Counted from the stretch's first letter, positions 41,638 through 50,837 are shown. The stretch: 64,000 bases of DNA from Flavobacterium aquatile LMG 4008 = ATCC 11947 (GCF_000757385.1 NZ_JRHH01000006.1:186001-250000), one strand, 5' to 3'. The notes: generated from the letters alone by a model not told the origin. A program made the numbers and translations.

Positions 41638-42948
41638 TTATATAGATTTTAAATATTCTATAAGATCATTTTTTTGTTGAGAATTTAACTGAAGATTAAA
41701 GTGATTATCATAATGATTAACAACATCTCCCAAAGTGGTAAATCTTCCGTCATGATAATAGCCTCCGGTACTTCTCGCAAACAATCCTCTCAAAGGTGTG
41801 GTTCTGTACATTCCAGTAGGTGACCTACTAGCTTCAAAATTATCAATTCCCAACTCAGATGCAGAATGCAGATTAAATCCTGCGTCAGTAAAAATTGGTG
41901 ATATGTGGCATGTTGCGCATTGACCAACACCTTGAAATACTATCTTACCTGCCGCAGCTGCCGCAGCATCATAACTTCCTGACGGTGGTACGGGAGCGAG
42001 TAATGAAAGCTGATATGCCTGCAAACCAGGTAATTTAGGGGTAATTAAATCAGGAGAATTCGTAACATTCCCAAAATTATTTTCACTTGCTATGGGAAAC
42101 TGAACTGCATTATTCAATCGAGAATCAGAGAAGTTTCCTTTCCCATGCATTTCAAGATTAGCAACAAACGCATTCCAATAAGTCATATCTCCCCATCCTG
42201 TATAAGTCGCTAAATTAACCCCTTGCATTCCATAGGCAGCAGGTATTAGATTAGCGGCAATCGTCCCATCTGGTTTCAATGCCTTACCATCCATAAATAG
42301 ACCAGCATTAAATTTACCTGGACCCCATCCTTGCAATACTGTCATGACCGTTGGTTCATCTACATGGAGTAAATTAGCCAAAAAAGCTGCATTATCAGTA
42401 AGTGATACTATCACTCCTACATTAAGATCTCTATTCGGCCAGCCATCCAATCTTTTTCCAATTCCCGCAGCAAATGAGTTATCAACTGTAGAATGACAAA
42501 GTGCACAAGTTATGCCTACAGAAGTCATATTTCCACTAGTATCGAAATTACCTTTTAATCCTACCACAGCATTTAACTTTAAAAGAGTAAGTGTAGTAGC
42601 CGGACTATTTAAATCAACCTGACCAGCTTGAATTGCCTGAGCAACATCAGCAGGTAGAGCCTCTGAATCAACCTTTAACCCAACAGACAATGCTGTCGCG
42701 GGACTAACACCTGAACCATATCCGCCATTTGACGAGCCTTTAATAGCTTTGTCTAAATGTAAAATTCCACTCCAAAAATCTTCATCTCCAAAAGTATCAT
42801 GTCTAAAAGTTTCTTTTCCTTCTGTTACCAGTGCCGGATCTAAAATTTCTGTAATTGTTTCGGTTCTTATTTCTGTTTCTGTACAACTAGTACTAAAAAT
42901 ACCGACCAGTACCAATGACAACAGACTATAGATTTTATTTATTTTCAT
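41638..42948 (-). CDS. Di-haem c-type cytochrome (MauG/cytochrome c peroxidase family), lipoprotein
   Basis: 436 residues. Lipoprotein signal (LSLVLVGIFSTSC). Two haem sites, GITCALCHS and GQCATCHISP, and distal-ligand regions such as GMYRTTPLRGLFARSTGGYY then HDGRFTTLGDVVNHY, typical of the peroxidase family. It is a periplasmic electron-transfer enzyme, either reducing peroxide or oxidising a partner. It follows the cupredoxin gene, a plausible electron partner. Served by CcsBA. Confidence 0.9.
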   Translation of the reverse strand: MKINKIYSLLSLVLVGIFSTSCTETEIRTETITEILDPALVTEGKETFRHDTFGDEDFWSGILHLDKAIKGSSNGGYGSGVSPATALSVGLKVDSEALPADVAQAIQAGQVDLNSPATTLTLLKLNAVVGLKGNFDTSGNMTSVGITCALCHSTVDNSFAAGIGKRLDGWPNRDLNVGVIVSLTDNAAFLANLLHVDEPTVMTVLQGWGPGKFNAGLFMDGKALKPDGTIAANLIPAAYGMQGVNLATYTGWGDMTYWNAFVANLEMHGKGNFSDSRLNNAVQFPIASENNFGNVTNSPDLITPKLPGLQAYQLSLLAPVPPSGSYDAAAAAAGKIVFQGVGQCATCHISPIFTDAGFNLHSASELGIDNFEASRSPTGMYRTTPLRGLFARSTGGYYHDGRFTTLGDVVNHYDNHFNLQLNSQQKNDLIEYLKSI

Positions 42949-42970
42949 TTTTTTAAATTTTATAGATTAT

Positions 42971-43315
42971 TTATTTAACAGTAATCTTACCTTTCATTGT
43001 TTTATGAAGATTACAGAAATAATTCTCATTCTTGGTAACAATCTTACTCCAGCTTTGATTTTGATTTATCGGCTTAGATGACCAAGTTTTCTTAATTTCA
43101 TCTGTAATATCATGTGGATAAAAATCTTTGTTAATCCAAACTATTTTAGATCCTTTTTCAACAACTAAATCCGCAGGTATAAATTTCATTTTTGAAATTT
43201 CTATCGTGTAAACTTTAGGAGCCTTTGTCTTCTTTTGACCGCTAACTTGCGGCGCAAAAATCAGCAAGGCAACTAACAGTATAAAGCTTTTATAATAACC
43301 TCTCTTTAGTCTCAT
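42971..43315 (-). CDS. Cupredoxin (blue-copper) protein, amicyanin-like
   Basis: 114 residues with signal peptide (FILLVALLIFAPQVSGQ). The copper site can be read: His in FYPHDI, then C-x2-H-x2-M in FCNLHKTMKG, the short loop typical of amicyanin and pseudoazurin-like proteins. Periplasmic one-electron carrier. Its start overlaps the stop of the DUF4142 gene by one base, and the cytochrome follows 22 bp later. Confidence 0.9.
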   Translation of the reverse strand: MRLKRGYYKSFILLVALLIFAPQVSGQKKTKAPKVYTIEISKMKFIPADLVVEKGSKIVWINKDFYPHDITDEIKKTWSSKPINQNQSWSKIVTKNENYFCNLHKTMKGKITVK

Positions 43316-43854
43316 TATTTTGAAAATTTATGTTGAACCATTTCAGCATGTGACAAGTGAGTTTCTAGTGCAGGTAAAACCGCCTCTAATAGTGACTTTA
43401 ACTCAGTGTTCTTAGCTTGTGGAATCAAAAGGTCTCTTACAGCAGCAATAACGGCTTTATGGTAAGCAACCTCATTATCAATGTATGCCTTGTTAAAATC
43501 TTTTCCTTTTTTTGCTCTCAGTTCTTTCTTTGTGTTTTCAGAAGCACTTAATAAAGATTGACTAACTGCATTATCTTTTGGTGTTACGCCTAATTTTTTA
43601 ACAAGTGCAACAGCTTGCCCAATAACGGCTTTGTGGTCAGTCATCATCAAGGTTGCAAATTCTTTAATTTCCTTGTCCTTGCTTTTTTCAATAGCTATTT
43701 CAGCATAGCTTATGTCTATTTGATTAGCAACCACAGCAACTGATGCTATTTCAGGGTCTGATAATTGGGGTTGTTTTTGCCCAAACGAGAACGACGACAC
43801 TAGCAGAACCACTAGCACACTTACAGTTTTTTTCATTGAAATAATTTTTTTCAT
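43315..43854 (-). CDS. Secreted DUF4142 (ferritin-like helical) protein
   Basis: 179 residues. Signal peptide (KKTVSVLVVLLVSSFSFGQ; ATG at 43836 is an alternative start). Helical bundle with His/Glu pairs: IKEFATLMMTDHKAVIGQAV, YIDNEVAYHKAVIAAV and LETHLSHAEMVQ. DUF4142 proteins are periplasmic or outer-membrane linked and stress-induced. First gene of the operon DUF4142, cupredoxin, cytochrome, with an ECF promoter 29 bp upstream. Confidence 0.9.
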   Translation of the reverse strand: MKKIISMKKTVSVLVVLLVSSFSFGQKQPQLSDPEIASVAVVANQIDISYAEIAIEKSKDKEIKEFATLMMTDHKAVIGQAVALVKKLGVTPKDNAVSQSLLSASENTKKELRAKKGKDFNKAYIDNEVAYHKAVIAAVRDLLIPQAKNTELKSLLEAVLPALETHLSHAEMVQHKFSK

Positions 43855-43882
43855 TGTTTTGATAATTTAAAGTTTATATCGT

Positions 43883-43915
43883 TTGGATGAAAATTCTAGA
43901 GTACGGTTACAAAAT
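43883..43915 (-). promoter_or_regulatory. ECF sigma promoter 2 (minus strand)
   Basis: Read on the minus strand: ATTTTGTAACC (43915-43905), 15 bp, CATCCAA (43889-43883). It drives the DUF4142, cupredoxin and cytochrome genes. Confidence 0.7.
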
Positions 43916-43939
43916 TTTCCATTTATTTTCGTTAACTCA

Positions 43940-44605
43940 TTAATATGCTACTTGAATTTTGTCTCCATCAACTCCCAGACTAAGTAAATGTTCTTTGATA
44001 TTATCATTAAAACTTTCTGGTCCGCAGACATAGTAGAATAAATTTGTATCAGTTACCCAAGATTTCAAGAATTCTTTATCAATTCTACCTGATTCACAAG
44101 AATCTGAAACTTCTCTGCTCAAAACATTTATACAATTCACTCCTAGCAGTTCATTCAGTTCATCTCGCAATATGATATCTTCTTCTTTCTTATTTGCATA
44201 CATCAAAACATTGTCTCCCAATCTATTTGTTTTTGATAGATTCCTTATCATAGGTAAAAAAGGAGTAATTCCTGAGCCTGCAGCAATAAATACACCGTCT
44301 CCTTTATATTCATATGAATCCCAAGCTTCAGAAATTATTATTTTTGCATCGAGATTCAACTCTGACATCCAAAACGTTAATCGGTTTCTTTGTCGATATA
44401 CTTTCACTATTATTTCTAGAAAGTCATCTTCATTAGTACTAGTTAACGTAAATGGCGCAAAGTGTTTAAACGATTCTAGGGAATCAATTGACAGTTCAAT
44501 CGCCTGACCAATAGTGTATTTAAATAATTTTGGTTTTTCTAACAATAACCTTAGCACGTCGTGAGTTATCCATTCTTTATGGATGATTTTTGTGTCGTAA
44601 TACAT
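43940..44605 (-). CDS. FAD/NAD(P)-dependent ferredoxin-reductase-like protein
   Basis: 221 residues with a FAD-binding barrel (FAPFTLTSTNEDDFLEIIVK) and a nucleotide-binding domain (FIAAGSGITPFLPMIR, FYYVCGPESFNDNIKEHL). Short stand-alone reductases of this kind pass electrons between NAD(P)H and a soluble carrier. It is an intact paralogue of the degenerate 35245 gene. ECF promoter 3 lies about 150 bp upstream, leaving a leader with a hairpin. Confidence 0.88.
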   Translation of the reverse strand: MYYDTKIIHKEWITHDVLRLLLEKPKLFKYTIGQAIELSIDSLESFKHFAPFTLTSTNEDDFLEIIVKVYRQRNRLTFWMSELNLDAKIIISEAWDSYEYKGDGVFIAAGSGITPFLPMIRNLSKTNRLGDNVLMYANKKEEDIILRDELNELLGVNCINVLSREVSDSCESGRIDKEFLKSWVTDTNLFYYVCGPESFNDNIKEHLLSLGVDGDKIQVAY

Positions 44606-44643
44606 CTTTTCTTTGTTTTTTAATTAAACGATTAAATTGTAAA

Positions 44644-44679
44644 TTTGATGGGGTGATTTTTTTTGAATACACCATCAAA
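44644..44679 (-). promoter_or_regulatory. Leader hairpin of the reductase gene
   Basis: TTTGATGG (44644-44651) and CCATCAAA (44672-44679), extended by TG/CA. It lies in the 5' leader between ECF promoter 3 and the start at 44605 and has no strong U-run, so it may affect translation or stability. Confidence 0.5.
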
Positions 44680-44751
44680 CGATGCAAATAGGAAATAACA
44701 CATGTAAAAGAGTGGTACACTATTTATCTTCTGCCTCAGGCAAACTACCGT

Positions 44752-44785
44752 TTAGATGCAACAAATGATTTAATGGTTACATTTT
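44752..44785 (-). promoter_or_regulatory. ECF sigma promoter 3 (minus strand)
   Basis: Minus-strand AAAATGTAACC (44785-44775), 16 bp, CATCTAA (44758-44752). Its -35 element shares the palindrome GGTTACATTTTGTAACC (44775-44791) with promoter 4, so the two are back to back. Confidence 0.75.
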
Positions 44786-44814
44786 GTAACCTAAAGTATG
44801 GGTCATGCATCTAA
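44781..44814 (+). promoter_or_regulatory. ECF sigma promoter 4, autoregulatory
   Basis: ATTTTGTAACC (44781-44791), 16 bp, CATCTAA (44808-44814), 19 bp before the sigma factor start at 44834. Confidence 0.75.
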
Positions 44815-44833
44815 CTTTAAAATAAAAATATCG

Positions 44834-45499
44834 ATGGAAACAAAAATGGAAAAAGAGCCGCTACCAGTATTGACTGACGAAGTTATAATTGAGCGGATTT
44901 TAAAAGGTGAGACTGAATTATTTGAAATTTTGCTTAGAAGATATAATCAGATACTCTATAGAACCGTGAGAAGTTACCTGAACGATGGAAGTGAAATTGA
45001 AGATGTCATGCAGGATACATACATCAACGCATTTCAAAAGCTATATCAGTTCAGTAATAAATCATTATTTTCAACTTGGCTGATTCGAATTGGAATTAAT
45101 GAAGCACTGCAGAAAAACAGAAAACTCAGTAAAGCGAGGTTGCAAACTACATCTTTAGAAGAAAAAACATATCAATTACCAGACAATACTACTATGAGTC
45201 AGGAAAATAAAATTGCACAAACAGAGAAAGCAGGCTTTATAGAAAAAGCATTTGAAAAACTCCCAGAAAAATATCGAATTGCTTTTATGCTTAATGAAGT
45301 TGAAGGGATGAGTGTTTCCGAAATTTCAAAATGTCTTGAAATAAGTCAAAGTAATGTCAAAGTAAGACTTCATCGTGGAAGAATTATGATGAAAGAGTCA
45401 CTACTTAGCATGGTTACTAAGTCAGAACTATTCGAATTTGGCAATTCCAGGTGCGATAGAATTGTTGAATATATCATGAAAACTATCAATAAACTATAA
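44834..45499 (+). CDS. ECF RNA polymerase sigma factor
   Basis: 221 residues from ATG 44834. The ATG at 44798 lies inside the promoter and is rejected. Region 2 reads LFEILLRRYNQILYRTVRSY then EIEDVMQDTYINAFQKLYQF; region 4 reads LPEKYRIAFMLNEVEGMSVS then EISKCLEISQSNVKVRLHRG. It recognises -10 and -35 elements of its own class. Its own promoter and four others nearby share GTAACC-N15/16-CATCTAA, so it probably controls the surrounding cargo. No anti-sigma gene is adjacent; the next gene is a pseudogene. Confidence 0.92.
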   Translation: METKMEKEPLPVLTDEVIIERILKGETELFEILLRRYNQILYRTVRSYLNDGSEIEDVMQDTYINAFQKLYQFSNKSLFSTWLIRIGINEALQKNRKLSKARLQTTSLEEKTYQLPDNTTMSQENKIAQTEKAGFIEKAFEKLPEKYRIAFMLNEVEGMSVSEISKCLEISQSNVKVRLHRGRIMMKESLLSMVTKSELFEFGNSRCDRIVEYIMKTINKL

Positions 45500-45515
45500 A
45501 TCTAATATAAATAAA

Positions 45516-46404
45516 ATGAAAGTTGTAATTTTTGACGATTATCAAGAAGCTGTAAAAGATTTAACATGTTTCATCCTTCTGGAAGTACATGAAGTAACTG
45601 TAACTATGAAATGCACGATAATTAGTATCATCATTCGAAAAGCTTGGTTCTCATTCGTGAAAGAACAAGAATAGATGAAGATTTTTTATCGAAGTTGCCG
45701 AGCCTTAAACTAATCAGTCAAACTGGAAAATAGCAAGCCATATTGTTTTAGAAACCTGCAGCAAATATAAAGTATTGGTAGTAGAAGGCATAGGCTCACT
45801 GGTTGCTCCTTCGGAACTAACATGGGGTTTGATTTTAAATGCGCAAAGAAAAATTCCACAAGCTATTGCTTACATGAGAAATGGTCTATGGCAAACCAAC
45901 ATTGGTAAAACATTAAAAGGTCAAACTATTGGAATATGGGGTTATTGAAAAATTAGGAAAGAAAATAGCAAATTATGCTAAGGCTTTTGATATGACAGTT
46001 TAGTATGGGGAAATGAGAAATCCTTTGCCATTGCGAAAGATGATAGCTGCTTAGTTGCCGAAAATAAAGAAACTTTTTTTAGAACTTCCGACATAATAAC
46101 ATTGCATCTACGATTAGTGACCGAAACTCAAGGAATAGTTAAACAAGCAGATTTACAACAAATGAAAAATGAAGCAATATTTGTTAATACCAGTAGAGCA
46201 GAATTGGAAGAAAGAGAGGGGCTCGTGAATGCTTTGTTATCAGGTCGATAGGGTTATGCAATTCTTGATGTGTATGAAGAAGAGCCTGTATATAATAAAG
46301 AATATCCATTCCTAAATATGCCAAATGTAATTTGCACACCGCACACGGGATATGTAAAAAAAATGGATATGAACTCTATTTTTCAAAAGCATTTAAGAAC
46401 ATAA
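45516..46404 (+). pseudogene. D-isomer-specific 2-hydroxyacid dehydrogenase, decayed
   Basis: Fragments in several frames add up to one protein of the SerA/D-lactate dehydrogenase family: [96 protein letters not shown] and [10 protein letters not shown]. At least three frameshifts and several internal stops interrupt it. Not functional. Confidence 0.88.
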
Positions 46405-46523
46405 ATAACTTTGCTAAAGGTAATCCTGAGAATATTATCAATTTACACATCTTGATGTAGTCTTTGTCCTAATTGTGTGCATCTTTCAAATAAGTGAAAT
46501 GCTTTTTTTTGTAACTTTTTGAC

Positions 46524-46557
46524 ATTTTGTAACCTTTGGGTTAGTTGTTTCATCTAA
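46524..46557 (+). promoter_or_regulatory. ECF sigma promoter 5
   Basis: ATTTTGTAACC (46524-46534), 16 bp, CATCTAA (46551-46557), 28 bp before the DoxX-like gene. Confidence 0.75.
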
Positions 46558-46585
46558 TGTCTATAACAAATAAAAAACATTAGAA

Positions 46586-46972
46586 ATGGAAACAAAAAAT
46601 GCACAATCAATCAGACAAACTTCAGATCTCCTTCGCTATACATATGGTATAGTACCTATCGTGGCTGGACTTGATAAATTTTTTAATTTTCTCACTCACT
46701 GGGAAAATTATATTCCATCAAGTTTATCAGAATTGTTGTCTATGTCTCCACATGCGCTCATGATAATAGTTGGGATTATAGAAATTGTTGCTGGTCTGAT
46801 AGTTTTGGTAAGACCAATTATTGGTGGTTATATAGTGTCAGCTTGGCTTGTACTTATTGGAATATTATTGCTAATCGGCGGTACATTCTTAGACATAGCA
46901 GTACGTGATTTTGTGATGGCAATTGGTGCATTTTCACTAACAAGATTAGCAAAATTTACACATAAATATTAG
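46586..46972 (+). CDS. DoxX-like membrane protein, 128 aa
   Basis: Four membrane segments: LLRYTYGIVPIVAGLDKFFN, ALMIIVGIIEIVAGLIVLV, GYIVSAWLVLIGILLLIGG and DFVMAIGAFSLTRLAKF. The DoxX-like GLDKFFNF motif sits at the end of the first. Inner-membrane protein linked in some bacteria to redox stress. Directly under ECF promoter 5. Confidence 0.8.
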   Translation: METKNAQSIRQTSDLLRYTYGIVPIVAGLDKFFNFLTHWENYIPSSLSELLSMSPHALMIIVGIIEIVAGLIVLVRPIIGGYIVSAWLVLIGILLLIGGTFLDIAVRDFVMAIGAFSLTRLAKFTHKY

Positions 46973-47102
46973 TGTTGAAAATAGGAGCTTATGGGTGGGG
47001 TTGGTTAGGGCTTCATTTGTAGGCTCGTACTTCTTTAATGTCCGACGAACATGATTTGATTTCAAATCAAAAAAAACAATAAAAAACTTAAATAAAAATC
47101 AA

Positions 47103-47759
47103 ATGGGTGAAGAGTTATTAAAATTGAATGTAATGGTTGACAAGAAACTTCATGCAGATATAGAAACACCTATGCACGCAGGAGCATTCGATATTAGCGA
47201 TGATTCAAAAATCGAAATAATCGAAGAATGTTTCTACAAGGTTATGCATACTCTCGGACTTAATCTCGAAGATGATAGCCTGAAAAAAACACCTCATCGG
47301 GTGGCTAAAATGTTTGTGAAAGAGATTTTTAGCGGTCTCAATCCATCTAACAAACCTGAGATAAAATTATTTAAAAACAAGTATTTGTATGATGAAATGC
47401 TTGTTGAAAAAAATATTACACTGCATTCTTATTGCGAACATCACTTTGTGCCAATTATTGGTAAAGTGCACGTAGCATACATATCGAGTGGAGAAGTAAT
47501 TGGCCTTTCAAAGATTAATCGGCTGGTTCAATATTATGCCAAAAGACCTCAGGTGCAGGAAAGGCTAACTAAGCAAATAGCAGACGGTTTGGTAAAAGCA
47601 CTAAATACAGACAATGTCGCTGTAATTATAGAAGCAGATCATCTTTGTGTTGCATCTCGAGGAATTAAAGATACCAATAGTAGTACCATTACGTCGTGCT
47701 ATTATGGAAAATTTAAAAAGAAATCTGTTAGGTCAGAATTAAAATCTTACATAGTATAA
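47103..47759 (+). CDS. folE: GTP cyclohydrolase I
   Basis: 218 residues. Converts GTP to 7,8-dihydroneopterin triphosphate, first step to folate and biopterin. Zinc and catalytic motifs are present: LHSYCEHHFVPIIGKVHVAY, SKINRLVQYYAKRPQVQERL and DHLCVASRGI (Cys ligand). Normal length. As cargo of an element it is an extra copy, perhaps for a pterin-dependent enzyme or queuosine-like chemistry. The 130-bp upstream gap shows no ECF motif, so read-through from 46524 is possible. Confidence 0.93.
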   Translation: MGEELLKLNVMVDKKLHADIETPMHAGAFDISDDSKIEIIEECFYKVMHTLGLNLEDDSLKKTPHRVAKMFVKEIFSGLNPSNKPEIKLFKNKYLYDEMLVEKNITLHSYCEHHFVPIIGKVHVAYISSGEVIGLSKINRLVQYYAKRPQVQERLTKQIADGLVKALNTDNVAVIIEADHLCVASRGIKDTNSSTITSCYYGKFKKKSVRSELKSYIV

Positions 47760-47782
47760 ATTAACGTCTTAATAGTATTTGT

Positions 47783-47848
47783 ATGAGTAATAGAAAAGCT
47801 TTTATAATAACGATTTTAAGTTTTGTGGCATCTATGATATATAGCTAA
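47783..47848 (+). pseudogene. Truncated membrane-protein fragment, 21 codons
   Basis: MSNRKAFIITILSFVASMIYS then stop. It looks like the first membrane helix of a lost gene in a decaying stretch. Weak. Confidence 0.3.
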
Positions 47849-47886
47849 GTTCATTATCACTAATGATTTAAAAATATTTTAACAAC

Positions 47887-48308
47887 ATGTATGGTAGAAA
47901 AATCATAATAACCTTAAGTTCAGTAACATTAGGAGTCTTTGGGATAATTTTGAGTTTCGCTCCTAATGTTTTATTAAATTATCGAAATATCACTGTGGAT
48001 AACGACACTTTAATTCTTGTTCAGATTTTAGGTGCGCTCTATTTTTCATTTGGAGTACTTAATGGATAGCAAAAAGTTGTCTGGTCGACGGAATATATAA
48101 TCGGCCAATTGTACTTGCAAACTTAGCGCACTATTTTATCGGTGGACTCGCTCTGCTAAAAGGACAACTTTTTAAAACCGACGCATCTTATATGATTTGG
48201 CTATTGGGTATGCTATACTTTTTTTTTACTATCTCCTTCGGGTATATGTTAATAAGCAATCCAGCAATTAATGTTATCTCCACCGCTAAATCAGAAAATA
48301 ATAAGTAA
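47887..48308 (+). pseudogene. Four-helix membrane protein with a one-base deletion
   Basis: The first part MYGRKIIITLSSVTLGVFGI to FSFGVLN ends in a stop at 48067-48069. The adjoining frame continues WIAKSCLVDGIYNRPIVLAN to SENNK. Restoring one T near 48062 gives a continuous ~140-residue membrane protein. A recent frameshift, or a sequencing error at this place. Confidence 0.75.
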
Positions 48309-48337
48309 ACAGTTTTTAATTAAAATCAATTAAGCAT

Positions 48338-49126
48338 ATGAAAAAATATTACTATTCGTGTTCGGTATTTTTGTCGCAAACTCTATTTTTGGTCAGGTAA
48401 CAGAAACTTTTGAAACACAGACCGACAACTCACTCTCATTTACGAGTAGTGGGAAAACGTTTAATCTTGGTGGTGTATTCTACATAGAAAATTTGCAGGA
48501 TTATGGTTTTGGACCTTCCAATTTCTATATAGATAATTCAAATTCCTGTGGTACTCCGGGAATTACAGGCACTATAATTACTAGTGATGGAAACAATGTT
48601 TTCTTAAACAGTATCTAGATGTTTGTGTCTGCAAACTGTGAATTTGCATGATCAGGAAACATACTGGTGTCTTGGTATAGAAATGGAAATTTGGTTTCAT
48701 TTAGAAGTTACTTAGTTAGTTCTATAATTACAGTAGATAATGGTTTTGTTAATCTGAACTTTGATGCGGATGGGCAAGGTTTAGTCGAAGCAGACGAGTG
48801 GCGTTTTCAGGCACCAGCCTCTTTAAACTATATAGCAGGTGACAATTTCAAGTGGACTGATGCTGCACTCCAAATCTCTGATGTTAACTTCCAATCTTAA
48901 ATTAGTTTTTATCCAAATCCGGTAACTGAATTATTAAATATCAATTTTAATCAGGAATATGAAAGTATTAGCGCTAAAGTTATAAACGTAATAGACCCTA
49001 TATGAAGAGACAATAGTGTCTTCAAATAAACTTAAATTAAGGATTACAGAACCAATTGGTCTTTACTTTATCGAACTGAAAAATAATAAAGGAGAAAAAA
49101 CTGTTCTTAAAATTTTCAAAAAATAA
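48338..49126 (+). pseudogene. Secreted protein with T9SS sorting tail, decayed
   Basis: Starts MKK, then after a one-base shift LLFVFGIFVANSIFGQVTET, continuing through several stops (about 48616, 48651, 48898) and frame changes to FYPNPVTELLNINFNQE, the type A C-terminal sorting domain of the type IX secretion system. Broken by at least two stops and two shifts. Confidence 0.8.
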
Positions 49127-49202
49127 TCTTCCATATATCGCTTTCTGTAATCACTTTTAAAGCATAATTTTAGTAAAGAGAGTAAACAGTAAACAACAAA
49201 AG

Positions 49203-49556
49203 ATGAGTAACATTACTTTAAAAAGAATATATGACCATAAGAAACCTGACGATACATATCGCATCTTGGTTGATAGGGTTTGGCCACGTGGTCTCAAAAA
49301 ATCAGAAATTTTCTTGGATGAATGGAACAGAGAAGTTACACCATCAGTCAAAATTAGAAAGTGGTTTGACCATCAGGAAAGTCGCTTTAAAGAATTTACT
49401 AAATTATATACCGAAGAATTAAAACAAAAAGAAGAAGAATTAAACCGGCTGAGATCTATAGCCAAAACAAAAAAGGTCACTTTGCTATATGGTGCAAAAG
49501 ATCCCCAAATTAATCATGCTGTTATTTTAAGGGATGTTTTAACAAAGCTGATTTGA
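49203..49556 (+). CDS. DUF488 family protein, 117 aa
   Basis: Complete DUF488 signature: LKRIYDHKKPDDTYRILVDR, VWPRGLKKSE, VTPSVKIRKWFDH and VTLLYGAKDPQINHAVIL. Conserved, possibly nucleic-acid related, function unknown. Intact although surrounded by decayed genes. Followed by a terminator. Confidence 0.9.
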   Translation: MSNITLKRIYDHKKPDDTYRILVDRVWPRGLKKSEIFLDEWNREVTPSVKIRKWFDHQESRFKEFTKLYTEELKQKEEELNRLRSIAKTKKVTLLYGAKDPQINHAVILRDVLTKLI

Positions 49557-49577
49557 AATTAAAAAGTAATAACAAAC

Positions 49578-49603
49578 AAAAACACCGCTATCACGGTGTT
49601 TTT
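49578..49603 (+). terminator. Rho-independent terminator
   Basis: AAACACCG (49580-49587) and CGGTGTTT (49594-49601) with a 6-nt loop, flanked by A-run and T-run; works in both directions. Confidence 0.85.
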
Positions 49604-49895
49604 CAAAGCATAAAAAAAGCGAATGAGTTGCAAATTCCAAAAATAGATTTTGGAATATAGGCATCCTTTGAAAAAAGAAAATTAGGAACCACACCAATTC
49701 CCTAAGTTGTCTATATCCAAACCGGAGACAATTACGCTGTCTATGGAAGTCATTGTTTGTAATGAAATTCCTGAAGCAAATGAAACAACGCATAGCAAAG
49801 TAGGAAGTGGAATAACATTGTGCAACAAAACATTCACAGACCTAAAAGATATTGTTGATATGGAAATACCTTTTATCAAAGCAGGTATATAAACT
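49604..49895. other. Intergenic remnant
   Basis: Short frames on both strands (for example 49879-49682 minus, SVNVLLHNVIPLPTLLCVVS) look like debris of a coding sequence, but I cannot name it. Nothing else seen. Confidence 0.35.
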
Positions 49896-50804
49896 TTGTC
49901 TCTTTTTTATTTAATTTCCATAATAAATGATAAGTATAAAATAACAACATTTGAGTTGAATAACAAAGCCACGCAACTATTATCTAAATTAAACGAACAG
50001 TTAAACTTTACCGATTTAGAAATTGATGATCCAATATTGAGAAGTGTGGATGCCATCAATATCATAATAAACTCAGTTGAAAAATTAAAAACAATTTTCG
50101 AAAAAGAAAGAATAAAATCTCACGAACAAGAAATTGATTTCTTTAAAAATATCAAACCTCGATTTACCTCTAAACTAATTTACTATAATGCGATTTTTAA
50201 AATAGAGACAAAAAAACCTCATGGTGGAGAACGTATTTTAAAGAAATATTTGAATAACGAATTGAATAAGTTAAAAAGATACTTTGACAATAATTTAGAC
50301 TTTTATAAATATTACAGAACAGGAAGTAATTACCTTGATCACAAGTATTTCACAAGAGGAAAATTCGATATTAAATTAGCTTTAGATAGCTTCTATTTTG
50401 AAGTTGACCATAGTTTTTCTACATCACATGATTTTAAAGTGGCTAAGATTATGGCACACGATTTAATCCAAGTTTATTTAGAAGATAAATTGCTAATGAT
50501 GGAAAATAGAGAACCAAGAGAAAAATCACAAGTCAATCCCAAGATAAAACAAAATTGGACAGGCTCTAAAGTTGCATTAATAGAGCTTTTGTATGCTTTG
50601 CATACCGAAGGTGTGTTTAATAATGGAGCATCCGATTTAAAGGATATAGCAGAGTATTTTGAAAACATATTCAATATCGATTTAGGTCAATATCATAGGG
50701 CTTTCCTTGAAATTAGAGTAAGAAAATCAGAACCAACCAAATTTCTGAATACTCTTAAAGATAAATTAGTAAGAAGAATGGAAAATACAGACGACTTGCT
50801 CTAA
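49896..50804 (+). CDS. RteC domain protein (element 2)
   Basis: 302 residues with a TTG start as predicted; the first ~20 residues may not be translated. The same motifs as at 12376: KPRFTSKLIYYNAIFKIETK, YYRTGSNYLDHKYFTRGKFD, SFSTSHDFKVAKIMAHDLIQ and EGVFNNGASDLKDIAEYF. First gene of the conserved core of element 2. A role in regulating excision genes is known for RteC of CTnDOT and assumed here. Confidence 0.92.
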   Translation: MSLFYLISIINDKYKITTFELNNKATQLLSKLNEQLNFTDLEIDDPILRSVDAINIIINSVEKLKTIFEKERIKSHEQEIDFFKNIKPRFTSKLIYYNAIFKIETKKPHGGERILKKYLNNELNKLKRYFDNNLDFYKYYRTGSNYLDHKYFTRGKFDIKLALDSFYFEVDHSFSTSHDFKVAKIMAHDLIQVYLEDKLLMMENREPREKSQVNPKIKQNWTGSKVALIELLYALHTEGVFNNGASDLKDIAEYFENIFNIDLGQYHRAFLEIRVRKSEPTKFLNTLKDKLVRRMENTDDLL

Positions 50805-50837
50805 CACCAATAAATACAATACTTTGAATAAAAATCA

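Noticed and set aside
44775..44791. GGTTACATTTTGTAACC as a repressor operator
   Set aside because: The palindrome is explained by two back-to-back -35 elements of ECF promoters, each with its own CATCTAA at the right distance.
49604..49895. Coding genes on either strand before the second RteC gene
   Set aside because: Frames of about 60 codons on both strands, no recognisable domain, probably debris.
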